From positions 1-64,000 of the forward strand of contig NZ_ADGX01000004.1 in the NCBI RefSeq assembly GCF_000177675.1: DNA of 64,000 nt, in the 5' to 3' direction. The notes beneath the pieces were generated by a model. That model saw only the letters and a program-made list of their open reading frames with translations. It had not been told where the DNA came from and searched no databases. Shown here piece after piece: positions 1 through 7,636 of the stretch (the first letter of the stretch is position 1; each line of letters begins with the position of its first letter). The position numbers were made by a program, and so were the translations under genes. Source of the stretch: Parafrankia sp. EUN1f. GTDB lineage: Bacteria; Actinomycetota; Actinomycetes; Frankiales; Frankiaceae.

Positions 1-34
1 ACGCATGAGCGAATCCCTTCTGTAGAATAAGATC

Positions 35-1225
35 ATGTCCCGCTATCGGCTTGTTCCGGCACCCGAACAGGTCGCCGGACTCGAAGAGCACTGCGGGCAT
101 GCACGGTTCGTGTGGAATCTGTGCGTGGAACAGCAGTCATGGTGGACCCGCTACCGGGGTAAGGCGCCATCCCATCTGGAACGGTGCCGGCAATTGACCG
201 ACGCGCGCGCCGCGTTCGACTGGCTCCGCGCCGGATCGCAAACCGTCCAACAGCAGGCCCTGCGGGACTACGATCAAGCTCTGCGGAACTTTTTCGGTGG
301 CTCCCATCAGCGACCGACCTTTCGGAAACGCGGCCAGTCCGAAGGTTTCCAGATCGTGGGGAAGAACGCCCGGGTTGAAAAGCTGAACCGGCGCTGGTCC
401 CGATGCTGGATACCGAAAGTCGGCTGGGTGAAGTTTCGGCTGTCCCGGCCTGTTCCCGACTTCAAGTCGTACCGGATCACCCGTGACCGGGCTGGCCGCT
501 GGCATGTCGCGTTCGCTGTGGTCCCGGAGTCGATCCCGGCGCCGGGCACTGGTGAGGCGGTCGGGGTCGACCGGGGCGTAACGGTGTCCGCGGCGCTCAG
601 TACCGGTGAGCTGCTGTCCTGCCCCGGGCTGCGGCCAGCAGAGGCCGCGCGGCTGGCGCGGCTGCAACGCCGCCTCGCCAACGCGAAACGGGGCTCGAAC
701 CGGCGCGGCCGTCTCAAGGCCAGGATAGCCCGGCTGAAAGCCCGGGAAACCGACCGGCGGAAAAACTGGGCCGAGGAAACCTCCACCGATCTCGCCCGAC
801 GCTTCGACCTGATCCGCGTCGAGGACCTGCAGATCGGGAACATGACCCGGTCGGCCCGGGGCTCGGTCGACCAGCCTGGCCGGAACGTGCGACAGAAAGC
901 CGGGTTGAACCGAGGCATCCTTGCCAACGGCTGGGGCCTGCTCGTGCAGCGTCTGGAACAGAAAGCCCCCGACCGAGTCGAACGCGTTCCGGCCGCTTAT
1001 ACCAGTCAGCGTTGCTCGGCCTGCGGGCATGTGGCGGCGGAATCGCGTGAGAGCCAAGCGCGGTTCCGCTGTGTCGCCTGCGGGCATACGGCGAACGCTG
1101 ACGTGAACGCAGCAGTGAATATCGCCGCGGGACGCGCGGTGGCTGCGCGGGGAGGCACGCCGTTGGGTGTGCCCGTGAACCGCGAACCTCAACAACTCGC
1201 ACCCCCTTCCCTGGTGGGTGTGTAG
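35..1225 (+). CDS. tnpB: TnpB-family RNA-guided endonuclease (IS605 OrfB)
   Basis: The 396-residue protein has the OrfB layout: an N-terminal helix-rich part with FVWN near residue 26, a RuvC-like nuclease and a C-terminal zinc ribbon. Candidate catalytic residues are D179 (GVDRG), E263 (VEDL) and D356 (NADVNAA); the zinc ligands are C327, C330, C346 and C349. All look intact. Family members cut DNA guided by an omegaRNA made from the element's 3' end and are thought to help the transposon persist. The start is ATG at 35. The length matches active TnpB proteins (about 350-450), so it is probably functional rather than a relic. Confidence 0.9.
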   Translation: MSRYRLVPAPEQVAGLEEHCGHARFVWNLCVEQQSWWTRYRGKAPSHLERCRQLTDARAAFDWLRAGSQTVQQQALRDYDQALRNFFGGSHQRPTFRKRGQSEGFQIVGKNARVEKLNRRWSRCWIPKVGWVKFRLSRPVPDFKSYRITRDRAGRWHVAFAVVPESIPAPGTGEAVGVDRGVTVSAALSTGELLSCPGLRPAEAARLARLQRRLANAKRGSNRRGRLKARIARLKARETDRRKNWAEETSTDLARRFDLIRVEDLQIGNMTRSARGSVDQPGRNVRQKAGLNRGILANGWGLLVQRLEQKAPDRVERVPAAYTSQRCSACGHVAAESRESQARFRCVACGHTANADVNAAVNIAAGRAVAARGGTPLGVPVNREPQQLAPPSLVGV

Positions 1226-1230
1226 GAGTT

Positions 1231-1262
1231 GGAATCCCCCGCCTTCAGGCGGGGGAGGACGT
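1231..1262 (+). ncRNA. right-end hairpin, probable 3' part of the TnpB omegaRNA
   Basis: Immediately after the tnpB stop there is a perfect 8-bp stem (CCCCCGCC 1236-1243, loop TTCA, GGCGGGGG 1248-1255) followed by GGAGGACGTCAA. In IS605 systems this position holds the transposon right end and the scaffold of the omegaRNA, whose guide is read from the flanking DNA. Here the guide would be the antisense of the permease 3' end beginning near 1263. The hairpin is seen; the RNA role is inferred from the family. Confidence 0.5.
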
Positions 1263-2125
1263 CAACCCTTGACCGCGCCTTCCATGATTCCGCCGATGAT
1301 CTGGCGGCCGAACAGGGCGAATATGACCAGTACGGGAATCGTGCCGAGTGCGGTGCCGGCCAGTACCAGGGTGTTGTCCCGGTAGTGACCGGACGCCAGC
1401 GTGCTCAGCGCGACCTGAACGGTCGGGTTCTCGGCGTTGAGCACGATCAGCGGCCACATGAAGTCGTTCCACGCCTGCATGAACGTGAGCAGGCCGAGGA
1501 CGGCCATTGCCGGGCGCAGCGCGGGCAGCGCCACATGCCAGTAGAGCCGCAGCGTTCCGCAGCCGTCGATGCGGCCGGCTTCCAGCAGTTCGTCCGGCAC
1601 CGCCTGGATGACGCTCTGCCGCATGAAGACGACCCCGAAAGCGGTCACCGCGGTGGGCAGGACGACGGAGATCAGCCGGTTTCCCCAGCCCAGCTCCTGC
1701 ATCTCGATATAGAGCGAGATGATGCCGAGCTGGACCGGCACCATCATGGTGGAGACCACCACGAGCAGCAGTGCGTTCCGGCCGCGGAAGTTCAGCTTGG
1801 CGAACGCGAAACCCGCCAGCGAACAGAACAGAAGCGTGCTCAGGGTGATGGACCCGGCGACGATGACCGAGTTCATCAGGGCCTTGCCGAAGTTGACCGT
1901 GTCGAAGACCCGGGCGGCGTTGGCGAAGAAGTGCCCACCGGGCAGGAACGGCGGTGGCAGCTGGCCGACCACGTCGTTCGTCCGGGACGGGATCATGAAG
2001 GTCCAGTACACCGGGAACGCCGAGATGATGACGACCGCGAACAGGAGCGGATAGCGCAGCGGGCCGGAGCTCTCGCCGGAGCCGCGGGTGGAACGGCGGG
2101 TGGAGCCGCGGGTGGAGCCGGTCAC
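1262..2125 (-). CDS. carbohydrate ABC transporter permease (MalG/second permease type)
   Basis: An inner-membrane permease of a CUT1-family sugar importer, 287 residues, with about six hydrophobic segments. The EAA loop that docks the ATPase is visible as EAGRIDGCG followed by LPALRP near residue 200. The GTG start at 2125 overlaps the stop of the upstream permease (GTGA), so the pair is translationally coupled. The N-terminus carries a short repeat of STRGSTRRSTRGS. The stop codon is shared with the border of the TnpB element. The gene works with the MalF-type permease, the binding lipoprotein at 3334-4608 and probably the divergent ATPase at 5020. The substrate is not determined by sequence. 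Confidence 0.9.
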   Translation of the reverse strand: MTGSTRGSTRRSTRGSGESSGPLRYPLLFAVVIISAFPVYWTFMIPSRTNDVVGQLPPPFLPGGHFFANAARVFDTVNFGKALMNSVIVAGSITLSTLLFCSLAGFAFAKLNFRGRNALLLVVVSTMMVPVQLGIISLYIEMQELGWGNRLISVVLPTAVTAFGVVFMRQSVIQAVPDELLEAGRIDGCGTLRLYWHVALPALRPAMAVLGLLTFMQAWNDFMWPLIVLNAENPTVQVALSTLASGHYRDNTLVLAGTALGTIPVLVIFALFGRQIIGGIMEGAVKG

Positions 2126-3129
2126 CGGGACCCCCCTGTGAGTCGGGACGTGCCGCGGGTCACGAAGTAGGCGCCCGCGGCCAGTGCCATGGTCACCAGG
2201 AACATCACCCAGGCGATCGCGGAGCCGTAACCGAAGTTGTGCAGCCGGAAGCTCTCCTCGTAGAGCAGCAGCGCCAGGGTCTGGAACTGGTGGCTGTTGC
2301 CGCCGGAGACGCTGCCCGGCGAGTTGTCGAACAACAGCGGTTCGGTGAACAGCTGTATCTGCCCGATCACGGAGATGAGCGCGGTGAAGGCGATGGTCGG
2401 GCGCAGTGCCGGCAGGGTGATGTGCCACAGCTGGCGCCAGGTGCTGGCACCGTCCATGGCGGCGGCCTCGAAATGCTCCTTGGGGATCGCCTGCATCGCG
2501 CCGAGGTAGATCAGCGCGTTGTAGCCGGTCCAACGCCAGATGACCATCGACGCGATGGCTGTCTTGGACGTCCACTCGCCGGCCTGCCAGTTGATCGGGT
2601 CCAGGCCGACCGTGTCCAGCAGCCAGCTGATGAGGCCGAACTGGCGGCCGAAGATCTGGCTGAACACGATGGTCACCGCGACGATCGAAGTGATGTTCGG
2701 CAGCAGGACGCCCATCCGGAACAGCGTGCGTGCCCGCAGCCGGGTGTTCAGGATATGTGCGAGGATCAGCGCGAACGCCAGCTGGGGAACCGATGACATC
2801 GCCATCAGCAGGAAGGTGTTGCCGACCGCGTTCCAGAAGAACTCGTCCGAGAACAGGTCGGTGTAGTTCCCCAGGCCGATGAACTTCGCGGCATCGGGGC
2901 GGAGCATGTCCCGGTCCGTGAGCGAGATCCAGGCGGTGTAGAGCATCGGGAACAGCCCGAAGGCCGTGAAGATGACGAAGAACGGGGCGATGAGCCAGTA
3001 GGGGACCGTCGCGCGCCCGATACGCCGGAACGTGCTGTGCGGCCTCCGTTGCCGGCGGGGCGTCTCCCGCGCGGCCGGCGCGGATTCCGCCGTCGTCTGC
3101 GCCGGGTGCGCGGGGGTCGCGATCGTCAT
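2122..3129 (-). CDS. carbohydrate ABC transporter permease (MalF/first permease type)
   Basis: The 335-residue protein has a cytosolic N-terminus rich in R and P, then about six membrane segments beginning PYWLIAPFFVIF. The EAA motif reads EAAAMDGAS...LPALRP near residue 230. ATG at 3129 is preferred because AAAGGAGG lies nine bases upstream; GTG at 3135 is an in-frame alternative. It belongs to the operon binding protein, MalF-type, MalG-type, all on the minus strand. A repeat-rich gap of about 200 bp separates it from the binding protein gene, so expression of the permeases could be lower than that of the lipoprotein. Confidence 0.9.
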   Translation of the reverse strand: MTIATPAHPAQTTAESAPAARETPRRQRRPHSTFRRIGRATVPYWLIAPFFVIFTAFGLFPMLYTAWISLTDRDMLRPDAAKFIGLGNYTDLFSDEFFWNAVGNTFLLMAMSSVPQLAFALILAHILNTRLRARTLFRMGVLLPNITSIVAVTIVFSQIFGRQFGLISWLLDTVGLDPINWQAGEWTSKTAIASMVIWRWTGYNALIYLGAMQAIPKEHFEAAAMDGASTWRQLWHITLPALRPTIAFTALISVIGQIQLFTEPLLFDNSPGSVSGGNSHQFQTLALLLYEESFRLHNFGYGSAIAWVMFLVTMALAAGAYFVTRGTSRLTGGSR

Positions 3130-3204
3130 GGACACCTACCTCCTTTCCGCTGACAGGGCCCACGGGCTGTGCGCCGTCCCGAACGACACCGACTGGGACG
3201 GTGC

Positions 3205-3315
3205 CGTTCGGAACGGTGCTGTTCGGGTGGTGCCGTGGTGCCGTGGTGCCGTGGTGCTGTTCGTACTGGTGCCGTGGTGCTGTTCGAGGCGGTGCTGTTC
3301 GAGCCGTGCTGTGGT
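3205..3315. repeat. degenerate tandem repeat of GTGCCGTG / GTGCTGTTCG units
   Basis: The gap between the binding protein and the first permease is made of short imperfect repeats of GTGCCGTGG and GTGCTGTTCG. Long reading frames crossing it on the plus strand are by-products of this repetition. It could weaken or tune read-through in the sugar operon, but no terminator hairpin with a U tract is seen. Confidence 0.7.
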
Positions 3316-3333
3316 GACCGGCTTTCTCAGGCC

Positions 3334-4608
3334 TCAGCGGGCGGCGCGTTCCGCCTCGTCGACCGATTCGGAGAAGGCCTTGTCGGCAGCCTGGTTCTCC
3401 TGCTCGATGCGCTGGATTCCGTGTTCCATCGCCTGGCGGATGGCCCCGTGCTTCGAGCCCTGGTACTGCGGCTCCAGGCTGATCGCGGACTCGCCGAAGA
3501 TCTTCCCGGTGGGTGCGTCATCGAAGAACGGGTTGGTGAACGACTGCACCGCCGAGTCCTTGATCGAGGTGACGCTGGACGGGAAGTTGCCCGTCTCCTT
3601 GAAGATCCGGGTCTGCTGCTCCGGCGCGGTCAGGAAGGAGACCAGCTCATAGGCCAGGTCCTTGTGGTCGCTCTGCGCCGGAATCGTCAGCCAGGAGCCG
3701 CCCCAGTTGCCGCTGCCCCCGGGAATCTCGGCGATGTTCCACTTCCCGGCCGTCTCCGGCGCGTTCTCCTTGATGTAGCCCTGCATCCAGGCCGGGCAGG
3801 TGATCGTCGCGAAGGTGCCTTCCTTCATCGCCGTGACCCACTCGTCCTCGAAGGCGACCAGCCCCGCGGACAGACCGTCCGAGATAGCCTTCGCGGTGGT
3901 GTCGAAAGCGGTCTTGACCTTGGGGTTCGACCCGACGATCACATCGGACGTCCCGGTGGCGTAGTAGCTCTCGTCGAGCTGGAAGATCTGCGCGTTGTAG
4001 ATGTTGGTGCCGGCGTCGAAGAACTTCACCCCGGTGTTCTTCGCCGCGAAGTCACGGCCGGTCTTGAAGTAGGCGTCCCAGGTCGGCCAGAGCGCGCTGA
4101 CCGCCGCCGGGTCGCTGGGCAGGCCGGCGGCCTCGAGCAGGTCGGTGCGATAGCACATCGCGAGCCCGCCGACGTCGGTGCCGAGCCCGATCTGGGTCTT
4201 GCCGTCGGCGGACAGCGACGCCGACCACTTGAACGCGGGGTAGTCGGATTCCCGATCACTCGCGCCGAGGTCGTTCAGGTTGACGAACTGCTCCGGCGTC
4301 GCCTTCAGCTGCGCGATGAAACCCTCGTCGACTGCCTCGACGTCGGCGGCGCCGGAGCCGGCCGCCAGGTGGTTCACCAGGTTGTTGTGATGGTCGTTGT
4401 ACTCGCTGACGGTCTCGACGATCTCGACGTCGGGGTGGCTGGCCTCGAACTCCTTGTACAGGTCCGTGTACCCGAAGACACCGAACGTGTTGATGGTGAG
4501 CTTGGTCTTCCCCCCGTCGTCGCCTCCGCAGGCGCTGGTGGTGGATAAGACCATGGCCAGGACGGCCGTCCCGGCCATGGCCATAAGGCGGCCCTGCCGT
4601 GCCCTCAT
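3334..4608 (-). CDS. extracellular sugar-binding lipoprotein of ABC transporter
   Basis: A 424-residue substrate-binding protein (SBP family 1). It begins with a lipoprotein signal peptide: positive residues, a hydrophobic stretch and a lipobox STTSAC with the lipidated Cys near residue 27, then a GGDDGGK linker. The remainder looks like a two-lobed periplasmic-binding fold, with typical stretches such as YNDHHNNLVNHLAAG and CPAWMQGYIKE. ATG at 4608 has GGAGGG upstream. It is first in the minus-strand sugar operon, and a LacI-type palindrome lies 40 bp upstream, consistent with repression in the absence of sugar. The gene order resembles cellobiose/maltose importers of actinomycetes; the actual sugar is unknown. 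Confidence 0.9.
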   Translation of the reverse strand: MRARQGRLMAMAGTAVLAMVLSTTSACGGDDGGKTKLTINTFGVFGYTDLYKEFEASHPDVEIVETVSEYNDHHNNLVNHLAAGSGAADVEAVDEGFIAQLKATPEQFVNLNDLGASDRESDYPAFKWSASLSADGKTQIGLGTDVGGLAMCYRTDLLEAAGLPSDPAAVSALWPTWDAYFKTGRDFAAKNTGVKFFDAGTNIYNAQIFQLDESYYATGTSDVIVGSNPKVKTAFDTTAKAISDGLSAGLVAFEDEWVTAMKEGTFATITCPAWMQGYIKENAPETAGKWNIAEIPGGSGNWGGSWLTIPAQSDHKDLAYELVSFLTAPEQQTRIFKETGNFPSSVTSIKDSAVQSFTNPFFDDAPTGKIFGESAISLEPQYQGSKHGAIRQAMEHGIQRIEQENQAADKAFSESVDEAERAAR

Positions 4609-5019
4609 GAAGCCCTCCCTCTGGCTTCACGCTCACCGCACTGATCGCGTGTGAGCGCTCTCATGGCTTCGAAACTGTGGGCCCCGGTTACGCCACTGTC
4701 AAGTGTTGGTCGCTGGTGGATGTACATAAATCTTTCTGTAGCTGCATGACTACTGAAAGGAATTGACGTCGAGTGCTTCCGAAGCTCTGGACGGACCAGG
4801 CCACTCGTGCGAATCTGGGGCCTCGGTGCGTCGACAAGGGCGTCGGAACCTCCCTCTCCGAACGTCCACACGGCCGGTCGCGCGCCGTGGCCGCGCTGCG
4901 TCCTGCGTCGGCCATGCCCTGCGCGGGCGGTGCTCCGCGTGTGGGCTGGTGTCCTGTGCGGGCTGCGCTCAGCGTCAGCGTCCAGCTCAGCGTCAGTGTC
5001 CAAGGGAAGAGGGAGCCCC
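4609..5019. promoter_or_regulatory. divergent intergenic region with LacI-type operator (4650-4663)
   Basis: This 411-bp region separates the minus-strand sugar operon from the plus-strand ATPase. It contains TGTGAGCGCTCTCA (4650-4663), a palindrome with one mismatched pair that matches the TGGGAGCGCTCCCA type of operator used by CebR and other LacI-family sugar repressors in actinomycetes. No LacI gene is in view. The rest is not recognisably coding; it includes small repeats of CAGCGTCAG just before the ATPase ribosome site (AGAGGGAG at about 5008). Confidence 0.6.
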
Positions 5020-6165
5020 ATGTCCACGATCGAGTTGCGTGACGTCACCCTGACCTACGACGACCGGCCGACCCTGGAGTCACTCAACCTCGTGGTCGAG
5101 GACGGGGAGTTCCTGGTCCTCATCGGTCCGTCCGGCAGCGGGAAGACGACCGCGTTGCGGATCGTCGCCGGCCTGCTCGCGCCGACCGCCGGTCAGGTCC
5201 TCGTCGGCGGCAGGGACGTCACCGACGTCCCGCCGGCGGACCGTGACCTCGCGATGGTCTTCCAGAACTACGCCCTCTACCCGAACATGACCGTGCGGCG
5301 GAACATGGAGTTCGCCCTGCGGCTGGCCAAGGTCGACCGCGCGGAACGCGACCGGCGGGTCACCGCCGCGGCCGAGATCCTCGGGCTCACCGACCTGCTC
5401 GACCGGCGTCCGAAGGCACTGTCCGGCGGGCAGCGCCAGCGCGTCGCGATGGGCCGCGCGATCGTCCGCCAGCCCCGCGCGTTCCTGATGGACGAGCCGC
5501 TGTCGAACCTCGACGCCAAGCTGCGGGTGCGCGTGCGCGGCGAGATCGCCCGCCTGCAGCGCTCGCTGGGAACGACGACGCTCTACGTCACCCACGACCA
5601 GACCGAGGCGATGACGATGGCGGACCGCATCGCGGTGCTGCACGACGGGCGCCTGCAGCAGCTCGGCACACCGGACGAGCTGTTCAGCCACCCGGCGAAC
5701 GTCTTCGTCGCGACGTTCATCGGCAGCCCGCCGACCAACCTCGTCCCGGGGCAGCTGTCGGAGCCGACCGGCACCGGCTCGCTCGCGCTGCGGGTCGGCG
5801 ACCAGACGGTGGAGGTACCCGCGGCCATCCGCGAGACCCTGGCCGCGCCGACGGGTGCCGAGGTGACCATCGGCGTGCGGCCGCACGACGTCCAGACCGA
5901 GCCCCCGGCCGACCCGGCGCTGATCTTCGATGTCGAGGTCGACCTGATCGAACGCCTCGGCACCGAGACCCTCGCCCATGGGGCGGTGCCGTCCGGCCCG
6001 CCGACCAGCCCGGAGACCTGCCGCTTCACCGCCGCGCTGGACCCACGGACGCCCGTCACCAGCGGCGGCAAGCTCAGGCTCTACGCCGCCGTCGACCGGC
6101 TGCACCTGTTCGATGCGGCCACCGGCGAGACCCTCCGGCGGCGGGCGCTGCAGGCGGTCGCCTGA
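5020..6165 (+). CDS. sugar ABC transporter ATP-binding protein (MsmK/UgpC type)
   Basis: A 381-residue ATPase with every ABC motif: Walker A GPSGSGKT near residue 35, Q-loop VFQNYALYP, signature LSGGQRQR, Walker B FLMDEP and the switch histidine in VTHDQTEA. After residue 230 comes a TOBE-type regulatory domain typical of CUT1 ATPases that serve sugar importers. The start at ATG 5020 follows AGAGGGAGCCCC and removes a 71-codon upstream extension that has no family match. Divergent from the binding protein, it is the natural energy source for the permeases at 1262-3129, although such ATPases often serve several importers. Confidence 0.92.
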   Translation: MSTIELRDVTLTYDDRPTLESLNLVVEDGEFLVLIGPSGSGKTTALRIVAGLLAPTAGQVLVGGRDVTDVPPADRDLAMVFQNYALYPNMTVRRNMEFALRLAKVDRAERDRRVTAAAEILGLTDLLDRRPKALSGGQRQRVAMGRAIVRQPRAFLMDEPLSNLDAKLRVRVRGEIARLQRSLGTTTLYVTHDQTEAMTMADRIAVLHDGRLQQLGTPDELFSHPANVFVATFIGSPPTNLVPGQLSEPTGTGSLALRVGDQTVEVPAAIRETLAAPTGAEVTIGVRPHDVQTEPPADPALIFDVEVDLIERLGTETLAHGAVPSGPPTSPETCRFTAALDPRTPVTSGGKLRLYAAVDRLHLFDAATGETLRRRALQAVA

Positions 6166-6571
6166 CATCGCGCGCCAGCGCGTAGCCCGCGCCGCCGCGC
6201 AGCGGGCAACCGCAAGAAGCGAGAATTTCGGTTGTTTCGGAGCATGTAGCACAATCCGGAGAAGCGGCGTATCCGGGGTTGCCGGCATTGGCCTGGCGGC
6301 CCGTTTACACTTCGCCGCAATGGCCCCCCCACAGGGGATTCCGCACCGTCTTCGCGCCGCGCCAGAAATTCGACCCAAGAGAGATAAAAGGGGTGTCACG
6401 GCCATTTGACGATCCGCAAGAATTGGGGATTTTGGTTGTCGGAACGACCAAAATCCTCAACGCTTGCTCGGAAGTGGCGGCGGAAGGGAAAGCCCGAGGC
6501 TCGGGATTCTGCGACGGGCTCTGGAATCTGGAACAACAAGAAATCCTCAGATCGTCGAGCTGCGGAAGACT
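6166..6571. repeat. noncoding gap with palindromic repeat (6427-6456)
   Basis: This 406-bp stretch has no credible gene. It contains an inverted repeat with perfect 10-bp arms (GGATTTTGGT 6427-6436, ACCAAAATCC 6447-6456) around TGTCGGAACG. A second partial copy, AAATCCTCAGATCGTCGAGC, lies at 6541-6560. The same design recurs at 19637-19682 with longer arms, so these are members of one dispersed palindromic family. GC is lower here than in neighbouring genes. Confidence 0.6.
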
Positions 6572-7534
6572 TCAGTGCTCGTGGCGTGTGGTGGCCGCGT
6601 CGGGATGCTCGCGGAGCCAGGCGATGCCCGCCCGGCTCTCGTCGTTGATCGGGGTGTAGACGATGACCCGGGTGCCGGGCTGGTATGACAGCTCGAGGTT
6701 CGTGGAGCGGGTCGCGATGTCGGCGATCCCCGGGTAGCGGAAGATCTTGTTGCATGGCCGCGGCGGGACCACGTCGTGGCTGGCCCACAACCGGGCGAAC
6801 TCGGGGCTCGCCGCGCACAGGCGGTGGACGAACTCCTGCCATTCCGGTTCACCGAGGTGCTGGCTGTAGCGATAGCGGAAGATACCCGCGTGCTCGGCGG
6901 CCAGTTCCTCGCTGTTCACGATGGGGTTGCAGACTGGCGGGGCGGTGAACGTGAACCAGATGGAGTTGCGCTCGCTGACGGGCGCGTTCGCCAGGCAGGG
7001 GACCAGCGCCGCGAAGGTGGCGTTGAAACTGAGCACATCGGACCGTGCGTTCACCAGCGCCGCCGGCAGCGGGTCCAGGCCGTCGAGAATCGTGCGGATG
7101 TCCGCTGGGATGCCGGTGGTCTCCTCGTCCGCCGCGGGATGCGGCTGAGGCGTGTCGGCCAGTCGGTAGAGGTGCTCGCGCTCGGCCGGGCCGAGGCGCA
7201 GGGTGCGGGCGACCGCGTCGAGGACCTGCGGGCTCGCGTTGATGGGCCGCCCCTGCTCCAGCCAGGTGTACCAGGTGACGCCGACCCCCGCGAGCTGCGC
7301 GACCTCCTCGCGACGTAGCCCCGGTGTGCGGCGGCGGGGCCCCGGCGGCATGCCGACGTCGTCGGGGGTGATGCGCTCGCGCCGACTGCGCAGGAAGAGG
7401 GCGAGATCCGAACGCCGCCGCTCGGCCCGCGGCCTGATCGGGAGCACGGGAGCCACCTGCGCCACCTGATCCACCTGCGCCACCTGATCCACCTGAGGCA
7501 CGGAAGCCGGCGTGGGGCTGGGCTGCGTCGTCAC
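6572..7534 (-). CDS. XRE-type regulator with MmyB-like ligand domain
   Basis: A 320-residue transcription factor. The HTH (about residues 50-105) contains TPGLRREEVAQLAGVGVTWYTWLE, the hallmark of the actinobacterial XRE family that carries a C-terminal MmyB/PAS-like pocket; the pocket probably spans residues 130-310. The N-terminus has a short tandem VDQVAQ repeat, mirrored in DNA by CACCTGATCCACCTGCGC units. It is divergent from the MFS exporter at 7637, and such regulators usually control the adjacent transporter or reductase. GTG at 7534 is assumed; a later start after the repeat is possible. Confidence 0.85.
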   Translation of the reverse strand: MTTQPSPTPASVPQVDQVAQVDQVAQVAPVLPIRPRAERRRSDLALFLRSRRERITPDDVGMPPGPRRRTPGLRREEVAQLAGVGVTWYTWLEQGRPINASPQVLDAVARTLRLGPAEREHLYRLADTPQPHPAADEETTGIPADIRTILDGLDPLPAALVNARSDVLSFNATFAALVPCLANAPVSERNSIWFTFTAPPVCNPIVNSEELAAEHAGIFRYRYSQHLGEPEWQEFVHRLCAASPEFARLWASHDVVPPRPCNKIFRYPGIADIATRSTNLELSYQPGTRVIVYTPINDESRAGIAWLREHPDAATTRHEH

Positions 7535-7580
7535 GCTTCCAGCGTGCCGGGCTGCGGCCCGGCGTGCCAGGTGCTGCCAG

Positions 7581-7613
7581 TACCAGTATCACGGGGCTCT
7601 CGTTACCAGTATC
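7581..7613. promoter_or_regulatory. direct repeat TACCAGTATC, candidate operator of divergent promoter
   Basis: Two exact copies of TACCAGTATC occur at 7581-7590 and 7604-7613, 23 bp apart (about two helical turns), in the 102-bp gap between the XRE regulator and the MFS gene. The spacing and position suit a binding site for the regulator. This is an inference from position and repetition only. Confidence 0.4.
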
Positions 7614-7636
7614 GACGCCCTCCCAGGATGTTCCTC

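Larger units (their letters stand above)
1..1264 (+). mobile_element. IS200/IS605-type element, TnpB only (left end not in window)
   Basis: The element comprises a tnpB-like gene followed by a short imperfect tail with a perfect G/C hairpin and the sequence GGAGGACGTCAA, the usual look of a right end in actinobacterial IS605 relatives. No TnpA (Y1 or serine transposase) is seen, but only 34 bases precede tnpB, so one could lie outside the window. The proposed right boundary falls at the stop codon of the sugar permease gene (TGA on the minus strand, 1262-1264), so the element appears to have landed exactly at the gene's 3' end. Left boundary and target motif cannot be seen. Confidence 0.6.

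Noticed and set aside
1229-4548. Long plus-strand frames (1229-2170, 3169-4548) opposite the sugar transporter genes
   Set aside because: They are antisense shadows of high-GC genes; compositions rich in G, R, H and Q without any family pattern, while the minus strand gives clear permeases and binding protein.
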